From: Boswellia sacra
Lineage: Eukaryota; Streptophyta; Magnoliopsida; Sapindales; Burseraceae
Assembly (NCBI GenBank): GCA_013180625.2
Contig: SNVD02001177.1
Coordinates: forward strand, 1-64,000
Direction of reading: 5' to 3'
DNA length: 64,000 nt
Shown here: in pieces, positions 37,698 to 48,912 of the stretch
Numbering within the stretch: position 1 is the stretch's first letter
Layout: each line of letters begins with the position of its first letter
Made by a program: the position numbers and the translations under genes
Notes under the pieces: generated by a model
The model's database searches: none
What the model was told of the DNA's origin: nothing
What the model saw: only the letters and a program-made list of their open reading frames with translations

Positions 37698-39951
37698 ATG
37701 GATTCTTTAGAAACAAATTCAACAACTCAAATGGAAACTAATTTGCCAAGTGAGGATGACATATTCAATATGGGTAGTGAGTCTGAAGGCACTACACGAC
37801 AAGACATGATTCAAAGTGGGATATGAAAAAGAAAGTTAACCTCAGAAGTGTGGAAGTTTTTTGATATACTACCAAGGGAAGGGTATCTAGATAAGAAGCA
37901 AAGATCCAAATGCAAATTATGTGGATCGATTTATATTTATGAATAAAGGAATGGAACGGGTAATTTGAAGCGGCATTTGGAGTCTTGCCCAAGAAGAAAT
38001 TCTCGTGATATAGGTCAGTATATGATAAACCAAAACTAATGGCAATTTAGGAATGTATAGTCCTAAATTTGATCCTGTTGTCTTTCGTGAAATATTGTCT
38101 ACTGCACTTATTATGCATGATTTGCCATTTGAATTTGTTGAGTATACTAGCATTAGAAGGCCTTTCACATATTTGAATGATGAGGTGACTCCCATTTCTA
38201 GAAACACTGCAAAGGCTGATATATTAAAGATATATAATAGGGAAATGGCAATTAGTTTAACCTCTGATTTGTGGACTTCCATAACTACGGATGGTTATTT
38301 GTGCCTTACTGCTCATTTTCTTGATAAAAATTGGATTCTACAAAAGAGGGTGTTAAACTTTTGTGCTTTTCTACCTCCACATTATATTGTTAATTTGTAT
38401 GATAAAATATGCAAGTTGCTAATTGAGTGAGGCATTGAAAAAAAAAATATTTTCAATCACTTTGGATAATGCTTCATCTAATGATGCTTGTGTTGAGATT
38501 CTAAGATCTCAATTAAATATTAAGAAAGCACTATTATCCAAATGAGATTTCTTGCATATTCGTTGTTGTGCTCATATCCTTAATTTGATTGTTCAAGAGG
38601 GATTGAAAGAAATAGATGAAGCAATCTATAAAATTCGTGAGAGCATTAAGTATGTCAAAGGGTCACAAGGAAGAAAAAAGACTTTTCTTGAATGTGTGAA
38701 ACAAGTGTCTCTAGAATGTAAAATAGGTTTGAGGCAAGATGTTCCTATCAAGATGGAATTCTACTTTTCTCATGCTTGAAAGTACCATGTATTATAGTTA
38801 AGCATGTTGTCACATGCAGTTGACTGATTCTAATTACATTCATTGCCCTTCTCTGAGTGAGTGGTTGAAAGTGGAGAAAATTAGCAGCTTTTTGAATATA
38901 TTTTATGAGACTACATGTACATTTTATGGCTCAGAGTACCCAACTTCAAACTTGTACTTTCCTAAAATGTTTGTGGCTCATTTGACTTTGAAGCAACACT
39001 TTGAGAGTGAATATGACTACTTGAAGGATATGGCTAAGCGCATGTTGTCTAAGTTTGAGAAGTATTGGTCAAATTATTGCATTATTTTGGCTATAACAAT
39101 TGTCTTGGATCCAAGATACAAAATTCAATTTGTGGAGTTTGCTTATAAAAAACTTTATGGGGATGATTTTGAGATTAAGTTGTCTAAAGTTAGAGAGAAG
39201 ATGTTTTCTTTGTACAATGAGTACACAAAAAATTCAACTTCTAGTGTACCTTCTTCATCCAGAGATCTTGATGATATGATTAGTCAAGACATGACTGCTT
39301 GGAAAGCTGTAGAAGCTATTCTATTAGAGGTAAAAAACACTAAACTTTTCATCCAAATCTATATATTTGTGTAATATTTGTGTTATTTACTTGTTCATTT
39401 TATTAATGATTCTTATTTCTTATGATATGTATAGGAATTTGATCAAGCTGACAGTTTTAGACAAACAATTTCAAATCAAAAGTCACAATTGGAGTTATTT
39501 TTGGATGAACTAAGGACAAAATTGTCAGCCAATATGGATATTCTTCTTTTTTGGAAAGGAAATGAGTTTCGTTATCCTGAACTTGCTTGTATGGCTCGTG
39601 ATATTTTAAGCATTCCAGTTTCTACGGTTGCATCCGAGCAAGCTTTTAGTGTTGGTGGACGAGTTCTTGATCAATTTGGAAGTGCACTTACGCCGGATAC
39701 AGTAGAGGCTTTGATTTGCACTAGAGATTTGTTGTTTGGACAACAAGGTAACTCTTTCAACAATTTATTTTTATTTTCTTCCTCTATAATTTGTTTTCGT
39801 ATGTTTATAAATGCTTTTTTATTCATTCTATAAATGAGTGGATTTTATAGAAACTGGAAGTTTAAACATAGATGAGTTGACTGAAGATGTGATGAACTTA
39901 AGTATCAACCAACAAGTTGGAGAATCGGCTGGTAGTTCTTCCATGACATGA
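37698..39951 (+). pseudogene. hAT transposase (BED zinc finger, RNase H-like core, hATC dimerisation domain), broken
   Basis: Reads from the ATG at 37698. The BED-type finger has C-K-L-C and H-L-E-S-C (about 37908-37985). The catalytic core follows at 38053-38430 (LTSDLWTSITTDGYLCLTAH) and 38552-38779 (HIRCCAHILNLIVQEGLKEI), then the middle domain 38814-39374, and hATC at 39489-39760 (FPELAC-like YPELACMARDILSIPVSTVA and SEQAFSVGGR). Two introns fit GT-AG borders (about 39330-39434 and 39748-39850). The last exon ends at TGA 39949-39951. Stops at 37824 and 37944, frame changes near 38035 and 38430, and a break near 38765 inactivate it. Family knowledge: this enzyme cuts and joins hAT ends and is related to domesticated plant proteins such as DAYSLEEPER. 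Confidence 0.88.
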
Positions 39952-41898
39952 AGGTTTTAATTGTGTAAGTGCATGATTCATTTACATGTGAAATCTGATT
40001 TGGTAATTGAAGTATATTGTAGTTTTCATTGTTATGGTTTATGAGATCATGAACAAATTGTAAACTTTCTTGATTAATTTATAGTATGTCTTATATAATT
40101 CTATAATCTAATTTTTTCATGAGTATGATTTCTCTTTTTGTAGGTTGCTTAAGAGTTGAAGAGGAGATGGATAAGAGTTGAAGAACTTTTTTGTGTTTGT
40201 TTGTGATGCACTTGCTTGTGATTTGTGATGGATGACTATAACTTTATAGTGTTTGTTTGTTTATTTGTGATGAACTTATTCTAAGTCATCCATAATTTAG
40301 GAATGTGATGTATGTTTATTTGAGATTCGATGGACTTTAATTTTATTAATTTTATTGTATTTGAATTGTTAAAGTTGTTTTCTTATGGTACTTATATTGT
40401 ATTTGAAGTTTGTATAAATTGTTAAAGTTATTTGAGATTTATGGATAATTTTGTATTTTTTGTTATATCTTTTTCATTTAAAAATATGTTTTAGTGTATA
40501 ATAATGTCATAATCGTATTGTAAATATATAACGTGTCATAATCGTATTAACGTGTCGTAATCATGTTAACGAGTCATAATCGTATCAATCGAGTCGTGTC
40601 AATCATATAAATGTGTCTTAATCGTGTTAGAACACAAATACAATCCGTTAATTATTCGTATTAGTATATCATATCGTGTTATCTATTTAATAATCGTATC
40701 GTATTCGTGTTGAGTCTTAATGACATAAATAATAAATAAATTATATTTATATTGAATTAATCTTTTATCGTATTATAATTCGATACTTCGATTGGATACA
40801 ACACGAATACGATCCACCCCTAACTAAGGCCAAAACGAGATAGAAAGAGGGAGAGAGAGGGAGAGTTGTTGGTTCAGTGGAGATGTTTTGATTGATAAGA
40901 AAAGTATCGCAGACACAAAAAGAGTGTGAATGATAATGATGAAGAAATTGATGGGGAGAAGAGGAGGTCGTCGTTGTTGAAATGGGTATCCACCACTACC
41001 GCCAGCACCACGACGATAATCAGCTTCTCTCTTTCTCCGATGGACCCCACAGCTCGTCCTGCCATCGTCATCGACAACGGCACTGGGTATGTGTGAATTT
41101 ATGGGCGCACCAAATGTTTGATGAAATGTCCCAATTGGGTTTCGTCGATGGTTTTGGTTTTATAATTGCAGGCCATCTGTTTATCGTAATTCTCGTATGG
41201 GTTTTCATGTTTGACGAATTGCCCTTCCAGATTTTGTCTAGATTTTTTTTAATGTTTTACATTCGCAGACCATCTGTTTGTCAAATTTTCTCAAGTGGGT
41301 CTGGCTTATAATTATTTTTGCTTTTTATTGGTGCAGACCGTCTGTGATTCACATGGGATTTTAACTTTTCTGGTTCGGGTGTGTTGCAGGTATACTAAGA
41401 TGGGTTTTGCTGATAACGTAGAGCCTTGTTTTATTCTTCCAACCGTAAACGAGTCTTGTCTAAACCAATCAAGAACTTTCTTCAAAGGCCAGTTGGCTTG
41501 CACAATACAACGCAGGCGTAATGGCCGACCTTGACTTCTTTATTCGAGATGAAGCAGTCGCGAGATCACGATCTAGTAGTACTTATAACCTTAGTTATGC
41601 TATTAGGCATTGCCAGGTTGATAATTGGGATGCCATGGGGAGGTAGTGGCAGCAGTGTGTTTTTAATTACTTGCGGTTTGATCCCGAGGATCATTACTTT
41701 TTGTTGACTAAGGGCCCGCTCACTGCACCAGAGAGTAGAGAGTGTACTGGTGAGATTATGTTTGAGACTTTTAATGTTCCAGGCCTTTATATTGCGGTGA
41801 ATTTGGTGCTAGCTCTTGCAGCTGGGTACACGACATCTAAGGTTTGGCATTCTTTTAGGATGTATATTAACAAGTATGGTGAGAATGGATTTACTTAA

Positions 41899-42198
41899 GG
41901 GGTAATTCTAATTTGTCCACTGAAGTTAGACCTAAAAAAAATTGAGGACCTCAGTTTTCTGAAATCTAAGATTGCCCCATGAGGTTTCTGTAGCACCGTT
42001 AGATTTAACGGAAAATGTATTAAACCGTTAAATTTAATGAAAAATACTACTGTTTATTAGCGTTAAGTTACTATTTAATACATTTTCCGTTAAATCTAAC
42101 GGTGCTACAGAAACCTCAGGGGGTAATCTTAGATTTAAAAAAGCTGAGGTCCTCAATTTTCTTTAAGCCTAATCTCAGGGGGCAAATTGAATTATCCC
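41899..42198. mobile_element. Mutator-like MITE, 300 bp, in an ARP3 intron
   Basis: Long terminal inverted repeats start ggggtaattctaatttg at 41899, with the inverse ending attgaattatccc at 42198. They are flanked by a perfect 9-bp target duplication (tttacttaa, 41890-41898 and 42199-42207), the Mutator signature. The two halves pair almost throughout, including a ttagatttaacgg motif. No coding capacity. Confidence 0.9.
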
Positions 42199-44427
42199 TT
42201 TACTTAATCAACTGAACTTTGGTCCCTACAATCCTTGGAGAGAATATATGAGTCTAGATGATAATAGATTAAGATAGAAAATTAATGACATTTACATAAT
42301 GCAGGACTGACTTAGTTTAGAAATTCTTCATAGCAATAGGAGATCAAGTCTAAGGTTGTTAAAATTAACCATGGACTTCTATGTTTTCCTGAATTTGATC
42401 TCTTAAAGCATTTAAACCTAGATTATTCTACAAACAGATGGCTCAATAAAAATTGCAGGACTACACATTTTTCCTTGCAAGAACTTCAAGTACTAAATAG
42501 ATATTTGACTAATAGATTGCGGGAGCAAACTTATTCAAGTAAAAACCGTTATTTTCTTGTTTCCATTAACTTTCTCCTTTGTTACCTTTTTTAAAAATAG
42601 TTGATATACAAATGTGCATTATTTTCTCTCTAGTTCTCAATAATTTCAATCTTTTACTTTTAGATTGGGCTACAGTTCTCTTTAGCGTGAGATGACAGGA
42701 GTTGTTGTGGATTTTGGAGATGGGGCCACTCATATTGTACCTGTTGCAGATGGTTATGTCATTGGAAGCAGCATTAAGTCGATTCCTATCGCTGGGAAAG
42801 ATGTCACTCTTTTATCCAACAGTTGATGCGGGTATGTTTCTTTTGGTTTCTAAAAACTGTAATTTTAGTGGTCCTGTACTTTATTAGGTGGTCCTTGTTT
42901 TTTAATAAATATTTACCATGCATCCCTATGGATCCAATAGAAAGTATTTAAAATTAAATCAATATCAACCACATATCATTTTCAAAATTCAAAAAAATTT
43001 AAAACTAACCACACATTCTTTCAAAATTTTAGACAAACAAACACAATAGGTTTTTAGTAGCCTAGGGATGGTTTTCTAAGATCTATGGATCATACAGTGA
43101 TTATTCATGCTGCTTACAATTTCCTTCTTTTATATGTTATTTTTATAGGAAAGAGGAGAGAATGTACCACCTGAAGACCCATTCGAAGTAGCTGGGAAAG
43201 TGAAGGAAATGTATTGTTATGCTAGTTCAGACATTGTCAAGGTTTGCTTCCTTGAACTATTTAAGTCGAAGAGTTTGGTACAATGCAATCCCTTGATATT
43301 CATTTTGAGCATGAGGTATATGGATGATCCCTTAGATTATTCCAGGAGTTTAACAAGCATGACAAAGAACCAGCAAAATATATTAAGCAATGGAGAGGGA
43401 TCAAACCAAAGACTGGGGTGCCATGCACTTGTGATATTGGCTATGAACGATTTCTTGTCCCTGAGGTTTGTTGTATCCTATCTCCCAAACATTTGTCTTT
43501 CTATTGAATGACACTTCGGGCATTCCTACGATTTAAATGAGCAAATTCAAGAACGGTATAGGATAATTGATCCAAACACCATGTTTTTGATTGTTGTGAT
43601 TGATTAACATGAGAACTGCAAGCACAAATCCATTAGAACCATACGTATCTCTTGGAATTTAGTTTTTATTTTTATTTTTCTCCATATATGAATTTATGTG
43701 CTAATTTATAATATGTTATATGCAATGTTATCACTTTCCAAGCAAGAATATTGTTGTGAATTCTGATGTATGCCAGCCAATAATGAATAAACCTCAGTGA
43801 ACTTTTTGCTTCAATGAGTTGCTTTTATATGTTGCTTGCTGCTTAACTCTGTTCTGATTATTTCCCTTGCTTGTTTGACAGACTTTCCTTAATCCAGAGA
43901 TCTATCACAGCGATTTTGCCACTCCTTTACCAGCTTTAATAGACAAGTGTATCCAGTCTGCTCCAATTGACACAAGGAGGGCCTTGTATAAGGTATATAT
44001 AGAATCAAAAGAGAAACAATACATAATTTAGTCCTAAGATGAGATTTGTCAAAATGAAGCAACAAGTAGTACCTTTACTAGAGGGCTGAAATGTGGCCTG
44101 GTTTACAAATACTCATTACCTTTTGTTTGGTTGGTTGTCAGACGAAAATAAATTTTAACTTCATTCGTCCTTTGCCTGATTTTTGTTAACCATCCTTATC
44201 CAATTTTAACTTTCTATATTGGAGAATTTCAAATTCTAAATGTTTGGCACAGATGTTAAGTCTTATTGATTCATTTGGATCAAGTAGGCTTAGATTTTGC
44301 TCTATGAATATCTTCATTTTAGTGATTTAGGAAAAGTTAAAGCTGTAACCCTCTCATATTTTTGAACTTCTACAATAGTTGGTTTTGATTGTTATCTCAG
44401 AATATAGTTTTATCTGGAGGATCAACC

Positions 44428-44839
44428 TGATAGGATCTAGATATACTCACGCACACTCTTACAGAGGCTTTAGCACAATTTAGAACTAGATTGGATTGGA
44501 AACATTAGACAGAGAGGTTAATGGTGAAATTAGAAGTTTATTTGAATGTTTGGTAGGAAATTCGAGAGTCTTGCCAGCTCTTCGAAGAGAAACAATTCTC
44601 AGAAAATACTGAAAAATGATGACTCCCCCTTTCCTCTCCCTACCTTCCCTCTATGTTCTCTAACTAACTTCTCCTTTTCCTAGACAGTTGTAACTAACTC
44701 CTCCCAGCACAAAACATAACAGAAAAATAAAAGGATATAACAATAATTCCCTTCTAACCAACCCAGTTTCACAAGTCTGCCCTTCTATCTTCACTGCCTT
44801 TGTGGCGTCTAGAATAGGTCAACTGTTGGAGGTCTATCA
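44428..44839 (-). mobile_element. Solo LTR of the Ty3 chromovirus family inside an ARP3 exon
   Basis: The 412-bp sequence starts tgatag and ends ctatca, a 6-bp terminal inverted repeat. Its flanks are a perfect 5-bp target duplication (caacc, 44423-44427 and 44840-44844). It splits the SGGST-MFKD coding stretch. Its reverse complement resembles the LTR at 2289-2637, so it comes from the same family in the other orientation. The element body was removed by LTR-LTR recombination. Confidence 0.9.
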
Positions 44840-45988
44840 CAACCATGTTTAAGGACATTCATAGCAGGTTGCAGTGGGATCTGAAGAAAATTGTGGATGC
44901 CCGGGTTCTTGCATCTGATGCTCGGCTTGGTGGTGAATTAAACGGAAATATTTTCTGTTGTATGTTGTTTACTTTTTTTTAATAGATATATCCTGCATAA
45001 TTATCAATATGGTTTTTAAATGTGAGATGATTTTCTATTTGGATTCTAGTCACAACCTGTGGAAGTTAATGTAGTCAGCCGTTCAATCCAGTGATTTGCT
45101 GTTTGGTTTGCCGGTTCTGTGCTCGCGTCAACACCTGAATTTTTTGCGGTGCAAATTTCTTCCTTCAGTCTGAAACTATGAGGAATAATGCATATTTTCC
45201 CTTCTCTTCTGATATGCAAGCTCATATTTAATCTTGATTTCGTATCTCGAGCAATCTTTCCTGTATATCTGCTGAGTCTCCCTGGTCATACCTCTTGAGA
45301 TTGAGATGGTATCCTCTTGCCTAGGGCTTTGAAAAAGTGTTTGTAGTTTGATTTTTCACCTTTCATCTGGAATATTTGGATCGCCATCAGGTTTATTACT
45401 GTATCCAATTATGCAGAAATGGAGTTTTTCTGCTGCTTGAATCTGAGATCTAAGTTTATAATCTAGGTGATATTGGTTCGTAATGGCATAAAATTCTGGT
45501 TAGGATGACATTAATTGAAAAAATGGTGAAACTCTATGTAACTAACAAAGTATGATTTTCTTGGTGTTAGTTATTGATTGATAAGATTGCTTTTGAATGT
45601 TGTATAATCAAATACTAATTACACTCATTGGATCCATGAAGAAACCGTGTCATATGGCCCTTCTCAAGCACTTTGCTAGTTTGAATGGGCCTTGATATTC
45701 TGCAATTTGAACTTGAAATTGGAGACTGGGAGGGGGCATTAAATGGATTCATGGTTGTTTAATTAGATGGATTTTAAAGATTAAGATGTTGTTTCAGTTT
45801 TTTTTGTTTATGTGCCAGAATTTCATTTGGTATCATAATTATTAGTGAAGTTAATCATTATGTGTTTGCTAAATTATTGATTGAGAAGTTTTCTGCACCT
45901 TGTACAGGCTTGCCATACAAAAGAAGAATACGAGGAATATGGAGCAAGCATATGCCGTACAAATCCTGTTTTCAAGGGGATGTATTGA

Positions 45989-46849
45989 TTTGGAGATTGA
46001 ATTTGGCCGATTGTTTGGGGGAAATTTCCTGATGTTCCGTGAATTGCCTCAGACCTAAAGGACACTGGCCTCCTCTAATCTTCACATGGTGTTAACATGT
46101 AATGATGGATGAGAAGTTGTGTAAAATGTCGGAAAAAAAATGGTTTTCCTGTATTCATCCGTTGATAAGGGAGCTACAAGGGCCTATTCCCATCGGGCAA
46201 TAGGATGCGCCAATTTTATTGGAAGTAGGCCCTGCTTGCGCTTCGGATCAGATGAGAATTATCAATTAGGTAAACATCAACAGAGTTGAATGGCATTTAA
46301 GTGTTCAGCGCTTCAGCTTAGAAGGATATGATTTGTTTTTTTTTTCTCCTCTTTTCAATTGGTTAGTATGGACAATTTTACCCAAATACATTTTGAGGTA
46401 GGAAGTTTGATTCATAATATTTGACAGTGCTAATTTGAATTAAAATTTGTTTATGTGAATTCGCTTTATATCCTTCTGTCATACATGGTCTGTACATTGT
46501 TTGATTCTAAGAATTTTTTATAATAATTTTGATTGATAGAAATCATGGTTGTGTTAAAAACATAATTATTGTGAATTATCGTCAAACACCTGAGCCGTCT
46601 TATTCCGGATGAATGAGTCTCCTTTCGAAATCTCGTGTTAGAAATCTCACGCCACGCCTGCCCAACACTGTGGCAGTAGCTTTAACTGGCCGCTGGTGGG
46701 CATTGATTTCAATCAAGGGCATTTTGATACGTATCCATAGGAAATTAGTAATGGTGGGAATGTAAACAATTAACAAAAGCTTTCGTACACAAGAGAAGTG
46801 TGTACAGAGGCATGACGTCAACCCAATTTGTGCTGTAAATAAACGCTTT
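45989..46849. other. ARP3 pseudogene 3' flank and promoter region of the CPSF6-like gene
   Basis: No coding sequence. 45989-46130 reads as ARP3 3' UTR. A TATA-like gtaaataaac lies near 46828 upstream of the presumed first non-coding exon. Confidence 0.4.
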
Positions 46850-48907
46850 ATTAATATTTCTCCTCAACTTATCCCCATTTCCTTCTTATCGATCAGTAAA
46901 CAGAGCTTCTTCGTCTCAGTCACAGAGACCTAGGAAAGGTAAACTTGTTAACAAAATCTTGTACGGATATTTTTGCTTTTTTATTCCTTATGAGATGTTG
47001 AAATTGAAATTTGTGGCCGAACTAGTGAGCTAATTGTCACGAGCTTAGAGTTTTGCGCAGCTGTTCGTGTGGCACTTAGGTAACTTGAACCCGAAAATTG
47101 TTAAGTAAGCCTTGTAGTGTGTTTCTCGCTCAAGGAAAAGTTAGGACTGTTGAGCTAAAGAGCTTTAGAGACAACAAGAGAAGAGAAGAAACTTAGAGGC
47201 AAGTGTTGCAATGCAAAAGAACTTTGTATTATTCAAGAGAACTCTTACAATGCTTTGTGTTATATTTGCTTGGATGTCTTACAAATGAGCTTTGGAGGGG
47301 TATTTATACTAATCCACCTCCCAAATGAATGGCTAGGATTTATTACATCCAATGGCCACAAATGACTCCTACCTAAATTAGGTGTGGTAGGTGAACTACC
47401 TTTGACAATGTATATTTACATGTGCTAGTTGTACATATTTGACTTGCTAGAGTTTCTAAAAAATGGGCTTGGATTTGCATGCCTTCTAGAAATCGGGTCA
47501 AGCCTTTACGCATATTTTGGGCCACTGTAGCAAGTAAATTGGGCGGGTTATATCATAATGCACATTTCGAACTTCAGTCTCCAATTTTTTCATAAGTTTA
47601 AGGGCATGATTGGAAGAAAAAAAAAGTGAAAAGGGGTTGTGGTTGGGTTTCAATTCAAACGCCCAATTAGGTTCAGAAACTGTCAGCTAGTCTTAATTTA
47701 GCTGGGGGAGTGGAGAAAGGAAACTCCACAAATACACAATGCATACCACTGACAGCGCATCTTAAATTACCTTACTATCCTTTTAAACCTTATCCCTTGT
47801 ATTCTATGATTCGAGGGTAAATCCACGGTATTTTTTTTTTTTTTTTTATGTTATCTCCGTAGTCCATTTTCAATTATGAAATAATCTTGAATTTAGTATG
47901 GTATTGTAAAATATATTTACCTTCACCAAAAAATTATTTCTATTTATTACCAGATGGTTGAAGCTCATCTTATGAAAATGGGGTTTGACTAAGAAACAAT
48001 TGCATATAATTATAGGAATGATAATAATCTTAATATATTAATATTACAGTGATTAAGGTACTAAAAAATTGAATTAATAATATACAATCGCTATGAGGCT
48101 TAAGATAGAATCACGCATTAGGCTGGGTTCCATTGTACGACGAAAGAACCAAAAGAAATAGAGGGAGGGATACGCGAGCGCAGTTTGATCGATTGATTCT
48201 TGGTAGGTTAAACCAAGACCCCAACAGACCAATCTGAAGAAATAAGTAAGCAAACCTCTTTGAACCATATCTCAGATTCTGCTTTTGTGTTTTTGCTTCG
48301 ATGGCATACAGTTATTTTTCTTCTTTTTTTATTTTAATTTTTATGTGTTATCACAGCTGTCTGAGATTTCTTACGAAATCTTTCAACTTTTCCAAGTGGG
48401 CGTTGGAGATTTATTTGTCTCCTGTTGTTTTTACGTGGATGTATGCGGGCTTTTGTTATTTTGATGCACTTGCGAAGTGGGGATTGCAGATTTATACCTT
48501 TTATTTTTTGAGATTGTAAGTTGGGTAGTTAGTGATTCTACGCGGCTGGTAGATATTTCAAATTTATGTTACTTTATGGTAGTAGACGGAAGCATTTTAC
48601 TGCTTTTGTTTGATCTGTATATCTGCATATAAATAGGCGACCCTTTTGATTTCTTCTTCCTTTTATGGGTTGAGTTTGTATTTTCTTTGTTTGTCAAGAT
48701 CCTTAACGATTCGTTGTTTCTTGATTCGATTTCGTCTTTATTTTTCTGGTATGACTAGTTATGTTTCTTTATTGGTTTTTGCATTCTTTTTGAGTATTGC
48801 AGTTCGGTTAATTCTGTTTGATATGAGCTCTGTTTTTGCATAATCATAGTGATGAATATCATATGGGAGTGAAATATTTTATTTCTGCTATGATCTGTCT
48901 TGGTCAG
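46850..48907 (+). promoter_or_regulatory. Presumed 5' UTR exon(s) and leader intron(s) of the CPSF6-like gene
   Basis: A C/T-rich stretch (46862-46938) ends at a good donor (ggaaag, gtaaac). A second candidate leader exon ends at 48202 (ttcttg, gtaggt). The acceptor before the coding exon is at 48905-48907 (tcag), five bases before the ATG. Which leader is used cannot be decided from sequence. The 48210-48900 stretch is T-rich and intron-like. Confidence 0.5.
47110..47600. repeat. LTR-like insertion in the presumed leader intron
   Basis: Composition and a reversed TATA-like gtatttatac (near 47300) resemble an LTR in minus orientation. It differs from the surrounding T-rich intron. Ends and target duplication could not be fixed. 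Confidence 0.35.
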
Positions 48908-48912
48908 CTTAT

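Larger units (their letters stand above)
36063..40822 (+). mobile_element. hAT (Ac-like) element with transposase gene, 4760 bp
   Basis: Termini are tagaggtgg (36063) and ccaccccta (ends 40822). The flanks carry an 8-bp target duplication with two mismatches (gttaaggc at 36055-36062, actaaggc at 40823-40830). Subterminal regions contain many acgacacg / cgtgtcgt motifs (36077-36320 and 40490-40760). The interior has a minisatellite and a broken BED/hATC transposase. The right end lies about 220 bases upstream of the ARP3 pseudogene start, within what would have been its promoter. Confidence 0.9.
41040..45988 (+). pseudogene. ARP3: ARP3 (actin-related protein 3) unprocessed pseudogene
   Basis: Exons, all collinear with plant ARP3: 41040-41086 (MDPTARPAIVIDNGTG), 41390-41841, 42686-42831, 43149-43241, 43346-43465, 43882-43992, 44401-44427 plus 44845-44944, 45050-45148, 45908-45988 (ends [10 protein letters not shown] and stop). 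Introns keep GT-AG borders, so it arose by DNA duplication or local decay, not retroposition. Family role: the ARP2/3 complex nucleates branched actin. Defects: a frameshift near 41480-41500, TAG at 41644-41646, a one-base deletion near 42809, a 412-bp solo LTR in an exon, a lost splice donor at about 44945, and TGA at 45092-45094. A working ARP3 must exist elsewhere in the genome if this plant makes the complex. Confidence 0.93.
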
